64,000 nucleotides of DNA, from the NCBI RefSeq assembly GCF_006483455.1, contig NZ_PPPU01000012.1, forward strand, positions 162,028 to 226,027, read 5' to 3'. Shown in pieces: positions 63,832 to 64,000 of this stretch (position 1 is its first letter; each line of letters starts with the position of its first letter). The notes under the pieces are model-generated. The model was not told the origin of the DNA. It was given only the letters and a program-made list of their open reading frames with translations, and made no database searches. Origin of the DNA: Methylomonas koyamae (lineage in GTDB: Bacteria; Pseudomonadota; Gammaproteobacteria; Methylococcales; Methylomonadaceae). The translations under genes and the position numbers were made by a program.

Positions 63832-64000
63832 ATGAATAGTAACGTGGTGGGTCTGGATACGGCAAAAAGCATTTTTCATCTGTACAGCCAGGCGGCGAAC
63901 GACAGGCCGGTGAAAAAGAAACTGAGACGGGCAGAGATGCTGAGCTATTTCGCCAACTTGCCGGTTAGTCTGATTGGCCTAGAAGCTTGTGGCGGCGCTC
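63832..64000 (+). mobile_element. IS110-family transposase, N-terminal part (runs off the window)
   Basis: First 56 codons of a transposase starting MNSNVVGLDTAKSIFHLYSQ and reaching LIGLEACGGA. VGLDTAKSxFxLY and GLEACGGA are the first DEDD-type acidic motifs of IS110 transposases (Asp and Glu of the catalytic site). AGGAG lies 6 bases before the ATG. The gene is cut by the window edge, so it may or may not be intact. Confidence 0.88.

Overview
The window comes from a gammaproteobacterium, most likely a type I methanotroph close to Methylomonas. This rests on a complete Mo-nitrogenase cluster of the Azotobacter/Methylomonas kind (nifHDKT, nafY, LRV protein, DUF6129, thioredoxin-like ferredoxin), PEP-CTERM proteins, a typical gammaproteobacterial carAB-greA-rlmE-ftsH-glmM-tpiA-secG run, and a GC-rich backbone. 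No methane-oxidation gene is present, so the genus is an inference.

Layout. 1-8.6 kb (+): the 3' part of nifE, then nifN, nifX, DUF269, DUF683, nif ferredoxin III, a thioredoxin-like ferredoxin, four poorly known genes (TPR-like, unknown, DUF364, unknown) and an orphan GlcF-like Fe-S protein. 8.7-10.6 kb: trpS and a DUF218/ElyC-like gene. 10.58-12.8 kb (-): three integron-type gene cassettes (228-aa membrane protein, a small gene broken by a nonsense codon, and an AbiTii defence gene) separated by attC-like palindromes, with no integrase. 13-35 kb: ordinary chromosome with envelope, lipid and redox genes, a tandem PEP-CTERM pair, htpX behind a sigma-32-like promoter, and a Cpx-type envelope-stress locus with a perfect CpxR box. 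36-46.7 kb (+): carA-carB-greA, yhbY(-), rlmE-ftsH, glmM-tpiA-secG, tRNA-Leu(GAG). 47-53.7 kb: a metallopeptidase remnant, a CDF transporter, a transaldolase-like gene, a NarX/NarL-type two-component pair and small secreted proteins. 53.8-56 kb: a repeat-rich zone around a lower-GC DUF1152 gene. 56-63.4 kb (-): nifHDKT, ferredoxin, nafY, DUF6129, LRV protein and an unknown gene, read from a sigma-54 promoter with a NifA site. An IS110-type transposase starts at the right edge.

The nitrogenase genes lie in two blocks that point at each other: catalytic genes at the right end and cofactor-assembly genes at the left, with about 50 kb of largely housekeeping DNA between them. The right block makes the Fe protein, the MoFe protein and the FeMo-co carrier NafY. 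The left block makes the NifEN scaffold, NifX, electron carriers and probable accessory factors.

The most unusual content is (i) a family of five 250-320 bp repeats made of a chain of hairpins whose paired arms change together between copies, found only beside the nif blocks, and (ii) the integrase-less cassette array carrying an AbiTii gene.
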